Source: Eublepharis macularius
Lineage: Eukaryota > Chordata > Lepidosauria > Squamata > Eublepharidae
Assembly: GCF_028583425.1 (NCBI RefSeq)
Contig: NC_072801.1
Coordinates: 21,038,001 to 21,102,000 of the forward strand
DNA: 64,000 nucleotides
Reading direction: 5' to 3'
Shown: positions 63,588 through 64,000 of the stretch, in pieces
Layout: every line of letters starts with the position of its first letter
Numbering within the stretch: the stretch's first letter is position 1
Notes under the pieces: model-generated
The model's database searches: none
The model's input: only the letters and a program-made list of their open reading frames with translations
What the model was told of the DNA's origin: nothing
Program-made: the position numbers and the translations under genes

Positions 63588-64000
63588 CTTAATTTTTTTC
63601 CCAATTTTTATTTGAAAAGAAAAAAAATGAAAAAATAAGCTTCATACGTAACAGACAACAATAATGAGAAATCTACAGATAAATATCCAGAAAAGATTTA
63701 CAAATACTGAAAAATAAATATATCTACAATTGTTGTCTATATGTGATGTGTTCAAATATAAATAAAGTTGTAAGGTCTTCCATCCATCGTATTGTGGGAG
63801 GTGGGCATTTGCCTCTCCAAAGCTGTAATATAACAGTGCGAGCCTAAGAAGAATTATTCCAGCCTAAGCCCACTGACTGCAGAGGAAGTCTTTTATCTAC
63901 AGTAAGGCCATGGAGGGTTCATTCCTGTTGACCATCAGTTAGATTCCTGGATATAGGCAAGTAATTTAAAAGTATGAAAACATCCTCAAGGATCAATAGG
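63588..64000 (-). mobile_element. Possible L1-like 3' end
   Basis: - strand ends in cttttcaaataaaaattggg and a T/A-rich 3' UTR, resembling the tail of the L1 at 1185-3578 (ccaataaaaatttttc). No ORF is visible before the window edge. Confidence 0.35.

Overview
The window is vertebrate nuclear DNA, most likely from a lizard or other squamate reptile. The evidence is spliced genes with GT-AG introns, human-like gene order, and a sauropsid/squamate-type repeat load: L2/CR1-like and L1 LINEs, a DIRS-like element, 5S-rRNA-derived and tRNA-derived SINEs, and several hAT-type non-autonomous transposons. The species cannot be fixed from the sequence alone.

Two protein-coding genes account for essentially all real coding sequence and sit tail to tail. 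(1) CYTH3 (cytohesin-3, an ARF guanine-nucleotide exchange factor) runs on the + strand. Its first coding exon lies before base 1. Twelve coding exons are assembled here between 9591 and 30701, giving 388 codons plus a stop, all in phase. A 3-nt mini-exon at 25627-25629 is predicted to switch the PH domain between two-glycine and three-glycine forms. The 3' UTR runs to a poly(A) signal near 35634. (2) USP42 (ubiquitin carboxyl-terminal hydrolase 42) runs on the - strand. Its start codon is at 59173 and its stop at 41335. Sixteen coding exons sum to 4071 nt (1356 aa plus stop) with an intact Cys/His/Asp triad and two CxxC pairs. Its 3' UTR exon begins at 37765. The 5' non-coding first exon and promoter of both genes are outside the window or unrecognised. 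USP42-CYTH3 adjacency matches human 7p22.1.

Layout: 1-9590 is CYTH3 intron 1, holding an L2/CR1-like LINE, a young 5'-truncated L1 with target-site duplications (1185-3578), a SINE, and a decayed DIRS-like element (6515-8230). 9591-35660 is CYTH3 exons, introns and 3' UTR, with three L2-like LINE tails, hAT MITEs at 13859, 16871 and 24060, and a 5S SINE. 35661-36870 is the short intergenic gap. 36870-59182 is USP42, whose last introns hold a hub of nested transposons (38.4-41.1 kb). 59183-64000 is the USP42 5' intron, with a large palindromic element split by another hAT element (62.06-63.02 kb).

I found no prokaryote-type system, CRISPR array or functional RNA gene. The most interesting items are the predicted CYTH3 mini-exon, the DIRS-type inverted repeats, the family of palindromic hAT MITEs with clean 8-bp duplications, the large foldback element, and the divergent USP42 C-terminus.
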